Source: an uncultured Opitutia bacterium
GTDB lineage: Bacteria; Verrucomicrobiota; Verrucomicrobiia; Opitutales; Opitutaceae
Assembly: GCA_903896015.1 (NCBI GenBank)
Contig: CAITWF010000096.1
Coordinates: 1 to 38,436, forward strand
Direction: 5' to 3'
DNA: 38,436 bases
Numbering within the stretch: the first letter of the stretch is position 1; each line of letters begins with the position of its first letter. The position numbers and the translations under genes are program-made. The notes under the pieces are model-generated. The model saw nothing but the letters and a program-made list of their open reading frames with translations. It had not been told where the DNA came from and made no database searches. Below are positions 1 to 7,897 of the stretch, piece by piece.

Positions 1-270
1 AGATCTTGTTTCGTTACGTTGATCACTGCATCGTTTCGCTTCGGGCGGTTCATGGTTTTCCTTTGTTGGTGGTTTTTGGCTTTAGCACCAAACCACTTAC
101 CATGTTCCGCCTTTTTGCTGAACTCTCCGGACACTACCCCCAAAGCATGGTTCCTTGCGCAGGGCCTGCCTCCGTTCCATGTCTCACACTGACCCAACTG
201 CACCGAACCGCCGGATGCGGACCCGCATGTCCGGTGGTGTTACAGGGACGGCCCGCGAGGGCCTACCTAT
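1..270 (+). mobile_element. 3' part of a group II intron (left end cut by window)
   Basis: No convincing gene is present in the first 330 bases. Positions 207-270 fold into two adjacent hairpins with the architecture of group II intron domains V and VI, and the segment ends in AT at 269-270, fitting the 3' AY rule for these introns. The translated phrase HRTAGCGPACPVV over domain V resembles the spurious peptides often annotated downstream of intron-encoded reverse transcriptases, which is recalled knowledge. A maturase gene would lie upstream, outside the window. Positions 1-200 are less GC-rich than the genes that follow, but I cannot fold them into a specific domain, so the extent to the left is inferred. 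A 114-codon open frame here (6-350) has no recognisable protein features and I do not call it a gene. Confidence 0.62.
207..270 (+). ncRNA. Group II intron domains V and VI
   Basis: Domain V: 207-215 pairs with 230-238 (nine pairs, one G-U), followed by a two-base bulge at 228-229, an upper stem 216-219/224-227 and a GACC tetraloop at 220-223. The two-base bulge between a 9-bp and a 4-bp helix is the hallmark of domain V. The triad at the base reads CGC (209-211). Domain VI: AGG 244-246 pairs with CCT 266-268, and GGCCC 250-254 pairs with GGGCC 259-263 around a GCGA loop of GNRA type. A265 is unpaired and could be the branch point, although it lies closer to the 3' end than usual. The intron would end at 270. 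Confidence 0.65.
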
Positions 271-330
271 GTAAATTTCGGCCGCGCGCGTTGACCTCCG
301 CGGGCTTTCACCTTGCGCTCGTCCAGTCAC

Positions 331-2070
331 ATGAACCCTGCCCAGACTGATTCCACGCCCGCCCCAGCGCGCGCTTTCGGCTTCGGCGCACTCGTGTTCG
401 GACTCACGTTGCTCGCGTATCTTCCGGCCGTGCGGGCTGGATTCATATGGAACGACAGCGACTATGTGACGGCCCCTGAGTTACAATCGCTCCACGGACT
501 CGGCCGCATTTGGACCGAGGTTGGCGCCACAGAGCAATACTACCCGCTACTCCACAGCGCATTTTGGGTCGAACATCATCTTTGGGGCGACGCTCCGATC
601 GGGTATCACCTCGTAAATATTCTGCTTCACGCCGGTGCGGCGTGCCTCTTTGGAGCAGTCCTGAAAAAACTAGCCGTTCCTGGTGCGTGGCTGGCCGCAC
701 TGCTCTTTGCCCTTCATCCGGTGTGCGTCGAGTCGGTCGCTTGGGTTTCCGAGCAGAAGAACACTCTCTCGCTTGTGCTCTATCTGGCAGCCGCGCTGTA
801 CTATTTGCGCTTCGATGCCTCGCGGGCCCGCCGCGACTATCTCGCGGGTTTTGGCTGGTTTGTTGCGGCACTGCTGGCGAAGACCACGACGGCTACTTTG
901 CCCGCGGCCTTGCTCGTGGTGTTCTGGTGGCGGCGCGGCCGGATCGAGTGGCGGCGCGATGTTGTGCCGCTGCTGCCATGGTTCGTGCTCGGCGCGGTGC
1001 TCGGGCTGTTTTCCGCTTGGGTCGAGAAGACCTACATCGGCGCCGAGGGCAGTGAGTTTACGCTTTCGGTGCTTGAGCGTGGTCTGCTGGCTGGACGCAT
1101 CGCGTGGTTTTATTTTGGGAAACTGCTCTTCCCGTTTTACCTCATCTTCATCTATCCCCGATGGACGATCGATGCGGGTGTGCCGTGGCAGTGGCTTTTT
1201 CCCCTTGGGCTAGTCGTGGCAGTGACCGCGCTGTGGCTATGGCGCGATCGGGCGCGGGCGCCGCTCGCGGTGCTGCTCCTGTTCGTCGGCGCGCTCTTTC
1301 CCACCCTTGGATTCTTCAATGTTTTTGCGTTCATGTTTTCCTATGTTGCGGATCACTGGCAGTATTTGCCGTGCCTGGCGGTGCTGGCAGGCGGGGCGAC
1401 ACTGCTCATGCGTGCGACGCGACTCATTCGTGTGCTGCTGCTCGGTGGGCTCGGTGTGCTCACGTGGCAGCAGAGCCGGATGTATGCTGACATGGACACG
1501 TTCTATCGCACGACGCTCGCCCGCAATCCCGCCTGTTGGATGGCCCACAATAATCTTGCGAGCCTCCTGCACGAAGCCGGCCGCGATGACGAAGCGATGG
1601 CGCATTACGAGGCGGCGCTGCAGGCCAAGCCTGACTCCGACAAGGCTCACACCAATCTCGGTGTCATCTTGCGCGCGCGACACCAGTTGTCCGCGGCTAT
1701 CGGTCACTTTGAGGCGGCGCTTCGGCTGATGCCTGATGAGGGCGTGTATCAGGATAACCTCGCCGGTGCGTTGCGCGAGGCGGGCCGCGCGCGCGAGGCT
1801 CTCCCGCACCACCGCGCGACGGTGCGCCTCCTGCCGAACTACGCGGCCGGGCACAACGACTACGGCGTCACGTTGCGCGAGCTCGGCCGCGCCGACGAAG
1901 CGCTGATGCAATTCGAGGAGGCGGTACGGCTCGATCCCAACTCGGCGCCGGCGCACTTGAATCTCTCGCTGTCTTACTCGCTCGTCGGTCGCGAAGTCGA
2001 CGCGCGGATGCAATACGCTGAGGCGCGCCGCCTCAATCCCGCGCTACCTGATCTCGGAATTTCCCGTTAG
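331..2070 (+). CDS. TMTC-like GT-C glycosyltransferase/TPR membrane protein (paralogue 1)
   Basis: This 579-residue integral membrane protein has about 370 residues of hydrophobic segments followed by roughly five TPRs (residues about 390-575). The first luminal/periplasmic loop after TM1 holds GFIWNDSDYV, then YYPLLHSAFW and GYHLVNILLHAG. The last two resemble the conserved YRPL and GYHLVNVLLH stretches of eukaryotic TMTC O-mannosyltransferases. LHPVCVESVAW and the FYFGKLLFPFYLIFIYPRW block (DUF1736-like) support the same family. The likely role is transfer of a lipid-linked sugar to an exported acceptor, with TPRs binding the partner; this is inference. The acidic motif is N41-D42-S43-D44 where its two neighbours have DDD. 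I chose ATG at 331; an in-frame TTG at 313 adds six unlikely residues. It faces paralogue 2 tail to tail with 96 bp between stops and no clear terminator. Confidence 0.82.
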   Translation: MNPAQTDSTPAPARAFGFGALVFGLTLLAYLPAVRAGFIWNDSDYVTAPELQSLHGLGRIWTEVGATEQYYPLLHSAFWVEHHLWGDAPIGYHLVNILLHAGAACLFGAVLKKLAVPGAWLAALLFALHPVCVESVAWVSEQKNTLSLVLYLAAALYYLRFDASRARRDYLAGFGWFVAALLAKTTTATLPAALLVVFWWRRGRIEWRRDVVPLLPWFVLGAVLGLFSAWVEKTYIGAEGSEFTLSVLERGLLAGRIAWFYFGKLLFPFYLIFIYPRWTIDAGVPWQWLFPLGLVVAVTALWLWRDRARAPLAVLLLFVGALFPTLGFFNVFAFMFSYVADHWQYLPCLAVLAGGATLLMRATRLIRVLLLGGLGVLTWQQSRMYADMDTFYRTTLARNPACWMAHNNLASLLHEAGRDDEAMAHYEAALQAKPDSDKAHTNLGVILRARHQLSAAIGHFEAALRLMPDEGVYQDNLAGALREAGRAREALPHHRATVRLLPNYAAGHNDYGVTLRELGRADEALMQFEEAVRLDPNSAPAHLNLSLSYSLVGREVDARMQYAEARRLNPALPDLGISR

Positions 2071-2166
2071 GAATTCGCCGCACGGCAATCGTCCGAAGAA
2101 AAGATTCCCGCGCACTGGGCCGTGAGTTCGGGTGCCGATGATCAGTGGGATTCCCGCAGACGAAAT

Positions 2167-4131
2167 TCAGGGGGCGCGTCGGCGCGCGGCCTGAAAATGC
2201 TCTTGCGCTTCGTCATCACGTCCGAGTTGGCGGAGGGCGAGCGCGAGTTGATAGTGCGCATCAGCAAAATTGGGATTTAGCTCGAGCGCGCGGCGAAAGC
2301 GCGCCAGCGCCTCGTCCGTTCGGCCTGCCTGCAGGAGCGCTTGGCCGTAGATAAAAGGATGCAGTGGCTGTTGCGGTTCGAGCTGCATGGCGCGCTCAAA
2401 ATGAAGCACGGCTTCGGTGAAGTGACCGGCGACCGTCAGGCTTGCGGCCCAGTTCGACTCGGCCGTCGCATAGGCCGGGCGAAAATGAACCGCCTGCGCA
2501 AATTGGGCGATCGCTTCGTCGATTCGGCCGCAACGTTGGAAGGCGAGTCCGAGGTTGGAGTGCGCGACGGAATAGTCCGGTCGAAGCCGCGTGGCCGCTT
2601 CGAATCGTGCGATCGCTTCATCGATGCGGTCGAGATCCATGAGCGCGAGGCCGGTGTTGTTGAGCGCTTCCAGGTAGCCGGGGCGCAACTGCAGGGCTCG
2701 CTCAAAATGCGGCAAGGCTTCCAACGATCGTCCCAGCCGGCGCAGGCAGGTGCCAAAATTGTTTTCGGCCTCGGGCAGGTTCGGATTGATCTTCAGCGCG
2801 GCCTCGAGGTGCGGCACCGCTTCGTCGACACGTCCGGATTGCAGGAGCGCACCGGCAAGGTTCGTTTGGGCCATCCACGCAGTTCGATTTACCTGCAGCG
2901 TCGCCTCGTAGAGTGCGATCGGAGTGCGGTAGGTTTGAGCTTGGCGCCACGTGAGCACACCAAGACCCGTGAGGACCGCGAAGGAACTCGCACGCATGGC
3001 GCGGGGCCAGTGCGCGGAGGCCGCCGAGCCACCCGCCGCGATCAGCGCGAAGATGCCGAGACTTGCAAGGTATTGGAAGTGATCGGCGACGAAGGAAAAG
3101 ATGAACGGGTAAACGTTCACGAAGCCGAGCGCAGGAAACAGCGTGCCGATGAAGAACAGCGCTCCCGCGAGCGGACCACGTCGCGCTCGCAGCCACAGCG
3201 CGACCAACACGGCGGCGGCACCGAGCGGAAAGAGGTATTGCGCCGCCGACGAAGGGTCGATTACCCATCGCGGATAGATAAACGCGAGGTCCGCCGGCCA
3301 AAGCAGTTTGCCGAGATAGAACCACACGACCCGGCCGGCGAGCAGGCTTCGTTGCAACGGATCGAGCGCGAAGTCGCGTCCGCTCGCGCCTATCAGTGTA
3401 CGCTCAATCCATGCGGTGACGACGCCCCCCGTGATAGCCAACGCGAACCACGGCAGCAACGGCGCGACATCGCGCTTCGGGTCGAGCCGGCCGCGTCGCC
3501 ACCAAAACACGAGCAGCAGCGCCGCCGGCAACGTGGCGGTGACGGTTTTGGTCATGAGCGCGAGGACGAAGAGTCCTGTGGCGAGTGCATAGGCCTGCCG
3601 GCGGCGGTTGTCTTCGAAGCGCAGGTAGGCCAGGGCGGCGCAGAAATAGAGCACGGCTGAGAGCGTGTTTTTCTGCTCCGAAATCCACGCGACCGATTCG
3701 ACGCCGACGGGATGAAGCGCGAACAGAAGTGCGGCGAACCATGCGCCGCGAACGCCAAGGCGGCGAAGCGTCAGGCCCGCGAGGCACGCGGCGGTCGCAT
3801 GCAACAGTACATTGATGAGGTGATAGCCAAAGACAGCGTCACCCCACAATTGATGCTCCAACCAGAAGGCCGAGTGCAGGAGGGGGTAATACTGCTGGGT
3901 GGCGCCGGGCTCAAACCAGATGCGGCTGAGGCCCGCCAGCGATTGAAGTTCTGGCTTGGTCAGATGGGCGTCATCGTCCCACAGCCAGCCGCCGTGGAGC
4001 GAGGGCGCGTAAACCGCGAGCACGAGGACAAAAATCAGTCCGTAGATCCAAAAGGTCGGCCACGCCAGCAGGTCGTCGGAGGGGGTGATTCCGGTCGCGA
4101 CAGGCGGTGGGGGTGCGGGACGTTTCGTCAT
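2167..4131 (-). CDS. TMTC-like GT-C glycosyltransferase/TPR membrane protein (paralogue 2)
   Basis: This protein has 654 residues from ATG 4131. A frame extending to 4275 would overlap the divergent gene and adds a hydrophilic, low-complexity leader, so I reject that start. TM1 is at about residues 24-45, followed by the loop motif WDDDAH with D52, D53 and D54, then YYPLLHSAFW, GYHLINVLLHAT, LHPVGVESVAW and the DUF1736-like WFYLGKLLWPADLAFIYPRW. About ten membrane segments precede seven TPRs (residues about 415-650). Paired acidic residues in the first extracytoplasmic loop are typical of GT-C enzymes and are intact here. It is closer in sequence to paralogue 1 than to paralogue 3, sharing the PELQSL, SEQKNTLS and LLHSAFW stretches. 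It is transcribed divergently from paralogue 3 across 134 bp. Acceptor and sugar donor are unknown. Confidence 0.83.
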   Translation of the reverse strand: MTKRPAPPPPVATGITPSDDLLAWPTFWIYGLIFVLVLAVYAPSLHGGWLWDDDAHLTKPELQSLAGLSRIWFEPGATQQYYPLLHSAFWLEHQLWGDAVFGYHLINVLLHATAACLAGLTLRRLGVRGAWFAALLFALHPVGVESVAWISEQKNTLSAVLYFCAALAYLRFEDNRRRQAYALATGLFVLALMTKTVTATLPAALLLVFWWRRGRLDPKRDVAPLLPWFALAITGGVVTAWIERTLIGASGRDFALDPLQRSLLAGRVVWFYLGKLLWPADLAFIYPRWVIDPSSAAQYLFPLGAAAVLVALWLRARRGPLAGALFFIGTLFPALGFVNVYPFIFSFVADHFQYLASLGIFALIAAGGSAASAHWPRAMRASSFAVLTGLGVLTWRQAQTYRTPIALYEATLQVNRTAWMAQTNLAGALLQSGRVDEAVPHLEAALKINPNLPEAENNFGTCLRRLGRSLEALPHFERALQLRPGYLEALNNTGLALMDLDRIDEAIARFEAATRLRPDYSVAHSNLGLAFQRCGRIDEAIAQFAQAVHFRPAYATAESNWAASLTVAGHFTEAVLHFERAMQLEPQQPLHPFIYGQALLQAGRTDEALARFRRALELNPNFADAHYQLALALRQLGRDDEAQEHFQAARRRAP

Positions 4132-4265
4132 GCGGGATGCGGACGCTTTGGTATCAGACGGCGAGGGCGGAGACCGGGAAAGGAAAAAGGATGAAGCATC
4201 GCGCGGATTTGCCGACAGCGGCGCGTTGACATCATGGGGTTTGTCGGTGCGCTCAAATTTGCCCC

Positions 4266-6620
4266 ATGCTTCCATCCTCCGATCCAGCGACCAGATCGAT
4301 TTTCACGCGCCCGGGTCGGGTATGGTGGGAGGGGGCGGTGCTCGCCGTTGCGGTTGTCCTGGTCTATTTGGGGACGTTGTCGCACGGCTTCATCTGGGAC
4401 GACGATCTCCACGTTTACACAAACCCGCGCATCATTGGGCCCGACGGATTGCGGGAAATCTGGACGACGGCGGCAGCGAATTATTTTCCGCTCGTGCTGA
4501 CGAATTTCTGGGCGCAGCACGCGCTGTGGGGCTTGGCGCCGTTCGGTTACCACGCGGTTACGATCGCGTGTCACATGCTGTGCGCGGTGTTGCTCTGGCG
4601 TGTGTTGCTCGCGCTGCGGGTGCCCGGTGCGTGGCTCGGCGCTGCGCTTTGGGCGCTGCACCCGGTGCAGGTGGAGTCGGTCGCGTGGATTTCCGAACTG
4701 AAGAACACGCAGTCGGGAGTTTTCTTCCTGCTTTCGATTTTATTTTTCGTGCGGTGGATTGATGCCGCGCCGACGGACGGCCCGAAAAAACGCTACGCGT
4801 TCGCGCTCGTCGCTGCCGTGCTCGCGCTCCTCAGCAAGCCTTCGACCGTCACGCTGCCGGTCGCGCTCGCCCTGATCACGTGGTGGCGGCGGGGCGGGCT
4901 GCGCGCGAGCGATCTGGTCGCACTCGCCCCTTTCTTTCTGCTCTCGGCGATCGCGAGTGGCTGGACGATTTGGGAGCAGCGCGTGCACTCGGGCGCGCAG
5001 GGTGCGGAATGGAACGAGACTCTCGTTGAGCGCCTCGCGATTGCCGGCAAGACCGGGTGGTTTTACCTCGGAAAACTGGTGTGGCCGAGGCCGCTCATTT
5101 TCATCTATCCACGCTGGGAAGTGGCCGCGCGGGCGCTCGATTTGGTTCCGGCGGCCGGGGCGCTGGTGGTGCTCGTCGTGTTATGGTGGCGGCGAGTGCC
5201 ATGGCGGGCGGGCTTTGTGGCGGCGGTTTATTTTGTCGCCCTGCTTTTTCCTGTGCTCGGCTTCTTAGACGTCTTCTTTTTCCGCTATTCGTTTGTCGGA
5301 GATCATTTCCAATATCTTGCGAGCATGGGGCCGCTGGCGCTTGCCGGTGCTGCGATTGCGCGATGGCCGAGGCGTGTCGGACTCATATCGGCGGGGGCTT
5401 TGCTGCTGACCGTGGGGTTCCTTTCGGCCCGCCAAAGCCGGATTTATGCGAGCAACATTGCTCTGTGGCGGGCGACCGTCACCGACAATCCCGCCGCGCA
5501 CATGGCGTGGATGAATCTCGCCGACTCGCTTTCGAAGGAAGGCCGCCATGATGAGGCGATCGCCACCTTTCACCAGGCGAATGCGCTGCGGTCCGATGAT
5601 CCCGATGGGCACGCCGATCTCGGCTGTGAGTTGGTGCTGGTGGGCCGCTCCGTAGAGGCGCTGCCCGAATTTGAAACGGCGCTGCATTTGCGGCCGAATA
5701 ATCCCGAGACGCACTCCAACTTCGCTAATGCATTATGGTTTCTCGGGCGACATGAGGAAAGCCTCGTTGAGTATCAACGCGCGCTCGACCAGCGGCCCGA
5801 TTTCGGCGCGGCACATAACGGTCTCGGTGCAGCACTGGCGCAGCTTGGGCGCGCGAACGAAGCGCTGCCCCATTTTGCCGCGGCCCTTAAGGCCAATCCG
5901 CGGCACGTCGAAGCACACGACAATCTTGGCAACGCCCTGCGCGCGCTGGGCCGCTTGCCCGAGGCAATCGTGGAACACCAAACGGCGGTGAAACTGCGGC
6001 CCGGATTCGCCGAGGCCGAAAACAGCCTCGCGCTCGATTTCGAGGCGAGCGGCCGCGCGGCGGAGGCGATCGCGCACTTTGAGCGCGCGCTGGAATTGCG
6101 CCCCGATTTCGTCGGGGCTGCCGGCGGTCTGGCGATAGTGCTTTCCTCGGTTGGTCGCGCCGACGAGGCCCGCCGCCGGCTCGAGATCGCTGTGCGCCTC
6201 GCACCGAACTCTGCCGCCGCACACAACAACCTCGGTTCATTTTTTGCGGAGACCGGCCGCCCGACGGAAGCGATCGCGGAATTCGAGCAGACCGTCCGGA
6301 TCGAGCCCAACTGGGTACGGGCGCGGATGAATCTCGGCGGAGCCTTCGCCGCTGCGCAGCGCTGGCTCGACGCCGCGAAACAATTCGAGGCGGCCGCGAA
6401 ACTTTCACCCGATTCCACCCAGGCTTTCGCGGGCCTCGGCGTCGCGCTGGTCAACGCCGATCGACTGGAGGCGGGCGCGCGGAGTTTTGTTCGCGCACTT
6501 CAACTCAACCCGAAGTCCGCCGAACTCCACGCGCAGCTCGCCCAAGTACTGCACGCGCTCGGCCGCGATCGCGAGGCACAGTCGCACCTCGACGAGGCCG
6601 CCCGACTCCGGCGCGAGTGA
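4266..6620 (+). CDS. TMTC-like GT-C glycosyltransferase with long TPR tail (paralogue 3)
   Basis: This 784-residue protein starts at ATG 4266. A multi-pass membrane region (about residues 18-390) carries the loop motif GFIWDDDLHV (D45-D47), then NYFPLVLTNFW, GYHAVTIACH, LHPVQVESVAW, ELKNTQSG and FYLGKLVWPRPLIFIYPRW, all equivalent to motifs in the two neighbouring paralogues. Eleven TPRs follow (about residues 410-780), twice the number in paralogue 1, with the usual W/L-G-Y/A-F-A-P spacing of 34 residues. The membrane part is the most diverged of the three. The stop codon TGA sits in the palindrome TGATCA (6618-6623), which also supplies the stop of the convergent gene, so there is no spacer. 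The TMTC-like O-glycosyltransferase role is inferred from architecture; a TPR membrane scaffold without enzyme activity is the alternative. Confidence 0.82.
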   Translation: MLPSSDPATRSIFTRPGRVWWEGAVLAVAVVLVYLGTLSHGFIWDDDLHVYTNPRIIGPDGLREIWTTAAANYFPLVLTNFWAQHALWGLAPFGYHAVTIACHMLCAVLLWRVLLALRVPGAWLGAALWALHPVQVESVAWISELKNTQSGVFFLLSILFFVRWIDAAPTDGPKKRYAFALVAAVLALLSKPSTVTLPVALALITWWRRGGLRASDLVALAPFFLLSAIASGWTIWEQRVHSGAQGAEWNETLVERLAIAGKTGWFYLGKLVWPRPLIFIYPRWEVAARALDLVPAAGALVVLVVLWWRRVPWRAGFVAAVYFVALLFPVLGFLDVFFFRYSFVGDHFQYLASMGPLALAGAAIARWPRRVGLISAGALLLTVGFLSARQSRIYASNIALWRATVTDNPAAHMAWMNLADSLSKEGRHDEAIATFHQANALRSDDPDGHADLGCELVLVGRSVEALPEFETALHLRPNNPETHSNFANALWFLGRHEESLVEYQRALDQRPDFGAAHNGLGAALAQLGRANEALPHFAAALKANPRHVEAHDNLGNALRALGRLPEAIVEHQTAVKLRPGFAEAENSLALDFEASGRAAEAIAHFERALELRPDFVGAAGGLAIVLSSVGRADEARRRLEIAVRLAPNSAAAHNNLGSFFAETGRPTEAIAEFEQTVRIEPNWVRARMNLGGAFAAAQRWLDAAKQFEAAAKLSPDSTQAFAGLGVALVNADRLEAGARSFVRALQLNPKSAELHAQLAQVLHALGRDREAQSHLDEAARLRRE

Positions 6621-7658
6621 TCAGCGCATTAGCTCCTGAGCCTCATCGCGGCCCGGCTCATCGAGAAGTTGGATGCACGACGCCGGCCCGAGATCAGGAT
6701 TCGTCCATGAGTTAAACGCCCAGACGGCTTTCTTGTCCGGTGTGACCTCGATCACTTGCACGATCTTCGGCCAGTCCTCACGCTTCACGCCGGCGGTCCA
6801 GTTGCAGAGCACCGTGTTGCCGTTCGCGAGGCGCGTGACCTGATGGACGCCGTTGAGCGTGATGCCCGGCAGATCGCCGTTCTTCACTTCCCAGACGATC
6901 GCGCCGCTCGGATTGATTTCGCGGACAAACGCGTGCTGGTTGCCCGCGATCATCGTGTTGCCGTTGGCGAGCCGCACGGCGTCCCAGACGGACGGTGCGT
7001 CGCACGACCAGACCTCGTTGAAGTTTTTGTCGTATTCGATGACGCGGCCGAGGTTCATGTGGGCGATGAGATAGGTGCCGGCACGCGTGAGGCGGACGTT
7101 GCGAAACTGTCCGTGAATCGACTTCGCGTCGACGGGCTCCTTGGTCGTCATCGCGTGCTCCATCGCGATTTTCCCGGTCGCGAGGTTGAAGAGCATCAGC
7201 TTTGCCGGAAGGCCGTTTTGCATGAACAGCACTTGGTCGTTTCCGACTGGAATCACCGCGTGACACTCCGCCCAAATCGCCTTGCCGTCTGGGCCGGCGC
7301 CGACCTGCGGGCACTTGTAGTCGTGGATCGTTTTTCCGTCGGCGGTGATTTTGCGCCAGCCGGTTTTGTAGGCGAAGAGAATGTCGCCGTTGGAGAGCCG
7401 ATGGATGTCGGAGAATTCGCTGAGTTGGCCGTTGCTCTCGTCCTTCGTGGGAATCTGGTAAGTCCACGCGACCTCGCCGCCGCGGATGAGAAACAGCGTT
7501 GCGAGCGGCTTCCGCGTGTCCCACTCGCCGGTGTAGAGAAAATCGTGCTGCGCAAGCCCGCGGCCCGGCAAGACCGGTGGTGGAGCAGGATAGGGCGCGG
7601 CTGGAGTTTGCGCGTTGGCGGCTGCAGCGAGACAGAAAAACAGGGTAAAAATTTTCAT
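6621..7658 (-). CDS. Exported beta-propeller protein (PQQ/ASST-like repeats)
   Basis: Starting at ATG 7658 the protein has 345 residues and a clear Sec signal peptide, MKIFTLFFCLAAAANAQ. An in-frame GTG at 7709 would place 17 residues ahead of the signal, so I reject it. The mature part is built of repeated blades with the pattern RLxNGDxLFAY...G or RLANGNTMIAGN...EINPSGAIVWEV, typical of eight-bladed PQQ-like or arylsulfotransferase-like propellers. Repeats are visible at about residues 85-110, 130-150, 195-225, 235-260 and 280-300. No arylsulfotransferase active-site His block is evident, so I assign no enzyme role; binding or sensing in the periplasm is plausible. The gene ends convergently against paralogue 3 with no intergenic base. 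It is divergent from the TIR gene across about 160 bp. Confidence 0.72.
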   Translation of the reverse strand: MKIFTLFFCLAAAANAQTPAAPYPAPPPVLPGRGLAQHDFLYTGEWDTRKPLATLFLIRGGEVAWTYQIPTKDESNGQLSEFSDIHRLSNGDILFAYKTGWRKITADGKTIHDYKCPQVGAGPDGKAIWAECHAVIPVGNDQVLFMQNGLPAKLMLFNLATGKIAMEHAMTTKEPVDAKSIHGQFRNVRLTRAGTYLIAHMNLGRVIEYDKNFNEVWSCDAPSVWDAVRLANGNTMIAGNQHAFVREINPSGAIVWEVKNGDLPGITLNGVHQVTRLANGNTVLCNWTAGVKREDWPKIVQVIEVTPDKKAVWAFNSWTNPDLGPASCIQLLDEPGRDEAQELMR

Positions 7659-7816
7659 CGGGGAGGGGTAGATGGGCCGCAGTAAAAACGATCGCGCGGG
7701 TCGGCGCACGCCAAAGCTGCGGGCGGTGGGTGGCGCGCACCCCGTGAAATCCGCTCGCCACTCCGCCGTCGGGTGCGCAGAAACGGCGGCAGATTTGCTG
7801 CTGGACTTTCCCCATC

Positions 7817-7897
7817 ATGACCGACCGTGCACCCGCTGCCGTCTTCCTCAGTTACGCGCGCTAGGATACTGAGGCCGCCCGGCGCATTGCCGACGCC
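7817..7897 (+). pseudogene. 5' end of the TIR gene, cut off by an in-frame amber codon
   Basis: Translation from ATG 7817 reads MTDRAPAAVFLSYAR, then TAG (7862-7864), then DTEAARRIADALRGF, which runs directly into the frame below. VFLSYARxD is the first beta strand and box 1 of a TIR domain, so this is certainly the original start of that gene. The TAG replaces a residue that is usually Glu, Gln or Ser in TIR proteins; one base change from GAG, CAG or TCG would produce it. The rest of the gene is intact, so the stop is recent, a sequencing error, or read through. Confidence 0.8.

Noticed and set aside
6-350. 114-codon open frame at the left edge
   Set aside because: It runs over the intron domain V/VI hairpins and into the next gene's start. 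Its composition fits a spurious frame over structured RNA.
4226-4258. TTGACA at 4226 as a promoter -35 for paralogue 3
   Set aside because: No reasonable -10 lies 16-18 bp downstream; CAAATT is 21 bp away and only a few bases from the ATG at 4266.
4129-4275. Longer start of paralogue 2 up to 4275
   Set aside because: It would overlap the divergent gene, and it adds 48 hydrophilic residues with no resemblance to the start of the other two paralogues.
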